Shown here piece by piece: positions 5,910 to 6,777 of a stretch of DNA of 6,777 bases (position 1 is its first letter; each line of letters starts with the position of its first letter). Below the pieces are notes generated by a model, which ran no database searches, was not told the origin of the DNA, and was given only the letters and a program-made list of their open reading frames with translations. Source of the stretch: Flammeovirgaceae bacterium (GTDB lineage: Bacteria > Bacteroidota > Bacteroidia > Cytophagales > Cyclobacteriaceae); assembly GCA_022616575.1 (NCBI GenBank), contig JAKEEN010000093.1, forward strand, positions 1 to 6,777, read 5' to 3'. The position numbers and the translations under genes were made by a program.

Positions 5910-6524
5910 CTATAGAATGCCCAACTCCCTCAGCGATGCATGCAACGCATGAGGCGACTGAAAATGAATTGTTTCCATACCCATCATCTTCCCGGCTTCT
6001 ACATTCTTTAAATTGTCATCAATAAAGATTGTTCTCTTCGGCTGAACCTGATATCGATCAAACAGAATTTGATAAAACTCAGGGAAAGGTTTTCGGGTCT
6101 TTTCTTCTCCTGATACAACAATACCTTCAAACCAATGTAGGAAGTCAAAATTCTTCAATGCCCACGGAAATGTCTCGTGCGACCAATTAGTAAGCGCATA
6201 TAAACGATGGCCGTTATTTTGTTTGATCTCCCTAAGTATCTCAACTGTCTGGGGGATTGAACCCTGAATAGTTTCATCCCACCGTCCGTACCAGGCACGG
6301 ATGGCATGTTCATGATCAGGATATTGTAAGACCAATTCCTCCGTTGCTGCTTCAAATGACCGTCCGGCATCCTGCTGTTCATTCCATTCCGGGGTACAGA
6401 TATTTTCAAGGAACCAATCAATTTCTGCTTCGGTCTTAAAAATCTTTCTGTATAAATAGCGAGGGTTCCAATCAACTAATACACCGCCCAGATCAAAAAT
6501 GATCGTATCAAACTTCCTTTTCAT
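5910..6524 (-). CDS. HAD-superfamily hydrolase (probable phosphatase)
   Basis: Haloacid-dehalogenase-fold hydrolase, subfamily IA-like, 204 aa, cytosolic. Motif I is FDLGGVLVDW with the nucleophile Asp11; motif II LTNWS (111-115, Thr112); motif III Lys145 in RKPFPEF; motif IV IFIDDNLKNVEAG (Asp169, Asp170). The helical cap lies at ~20-95. The usual second Asp of motif I (D+2) is Gly13, as in YihX-type DLGNV proteins, so a phosphatase using another general acid is the likeliest role. Motif IV argues against a 2-haloacid dehalogenase, which has SSNxxD there. Substrate unknown; sugar phosphates are common in the group. The gene lies 34 bp after the GT9 gene and 44 bp before the membrane-protein gene, probably in one operon. 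Confidence 0.88.
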   Translation of the reverse strand: MKRKFDTIIFDLGGVLVDWNPRYLYRKIFKTEAEIDWFLENICTPEWNEQQDAGRSFEAATEELVLQYPDHEHAIRAWYGRWDETIQGSIPQTVEILREIKQNNGHRLYALTNWSHETFPWALKNFDFLHWFEGIVVSGEEKTRKPFPEFYQILFDRYQVQPKRTIFIDDNLKNVEAGKMMGMETIHFQSPHALHASLRELGIL

Positions 6525-6558
6525 TCTTATAAAATTTACTGCTTTAACCCACCCAGTG

Positions 6559-6777
6559 TTAAATCCTTGATACTATTTTTTCCGCAACTTGTTTTGCTTT
6601 TATACGGGTAAGGCAGGCAAAATCTCCACGATGGCAAACTTCAACTCCATATATTGAACAGGGCCGGCAAGTCAATTCATCCACTGAGATTTCCAAAATA
6701 CTCTCCTCACCCTTTCCAAACGGCCCAAAGCCCGCACTCGTGTGTGTGCCTCCCCAGATTGAAAGTAACGGAACACC
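6559..6777 (-). CDS. Glycosyltransferase family 9 (heptosyltransferase-like), C-terminal part
   Basis: The last 72 codons of a gene that continues past the right edge, ending with TAA at 6559-6561. GVPLLSIWGGTHTSAGFGPF matches the nucleotide-sugar-binding C-lobe of GT9 enzymes, where PxxxIxGxTxPxxxxPxG is common. It is followed by CRPCSIYGVEVCHRGDFACL, a four-cysteine segment I associate with Bacteroidota GT9 proteins. GT9 enzymes add heptose or similar sugars to the LPS core at the cytoplasmic face of the inner membrane. The acceptor and sugar cannot be judged from this fragment. It is first in a probable operon with the HAD and membrane-protein genes. Confidence 0.85.
   Translation of the reverse strand, partial: GVPLLSIWGGTHTSAGFGPFGKGEESILEISVDELTCRPCSIYGVEVCHRGDFACLTRIKAKQVAEKIVSRI

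Noticed and set aside
6155..6475. Open frame of 106 aa inside the HAD gene
   Set aside because: Same strand, other frame, no recognisable domain; the HAD frame carries all four motifs.

Overview
The window looks like a piece of a Bacteroidota chromosome, perhaps of the Cytophaga/Flavobacterium kind. The reasons are moderate GC, almost no Shine-Dalgarno sequences before the genes, at least one good match to the Bacteroidota -7 promoter box (TAnnTTTG), Bacteroidota-like protein variants (RocD, RmuC, GT9), and copies of a palindromic repeat with the core TGAGCGGAGTCGAA that I associate with genomes of this phylum. I could not search a database, so the phylum is an inference.

Layout from left to right. 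(1) The 3' part of an SO2930-like diheme cytochrome c gene (+), cut by the window edge. (2) A convergent 53-bp gap containing a hairpin. (3) An RsmB/NOP-type rRNA m5C methyltransferase (-), whose first ~37 codons are not native-looking sequence: they run through a pair of inverted palindromic repeats. (4) A small GIY-YIG endonuclease gene (-) with a single-base frameshift. It is bracketed by two inverted pairs of the same repeat, and its 3' end overlaps the methyltransferase start by 32 nt. (5) rmuC (-), a membrane-anchored coiled-coil protein with a nuclease-like core. (6) rocD, ornithine aminotransferase (+), divergent from rmuC, with a Bacteroidota-type promoter and an inverted/direct repeat leader. 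(7) A minus-strand run of three genes, read right to left: the C-terminus of a GT9 heptosyltransferase-like protein (cut by the window edge), a HAD-family hydrolase and a four-helix membrane protein. The last gene overlaps the end of rocD tail to tail by 17 bp.

Most genes are ordinary housekeeping or metabolic genes that do not form one pathway. The part worth attention is 2264-2740: palindromic repeat pair, GIY-YIG nuclease, palindromic repeat pair. It looks like a repeat-associated nuclease module, by analogy with REP elements and their RAYT transposases, that landed at the 5' end of the methyltransferase gene. It apparently removed the native start codon and supplied a new N-terminus encoded by the repeats. 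The nuclease copy here appears broken by one extra A, or by an assembly error. rmuC, whose E. coli homologue limits inversion between short inverted repeats, lies immediately beside it; this may be coincidence.
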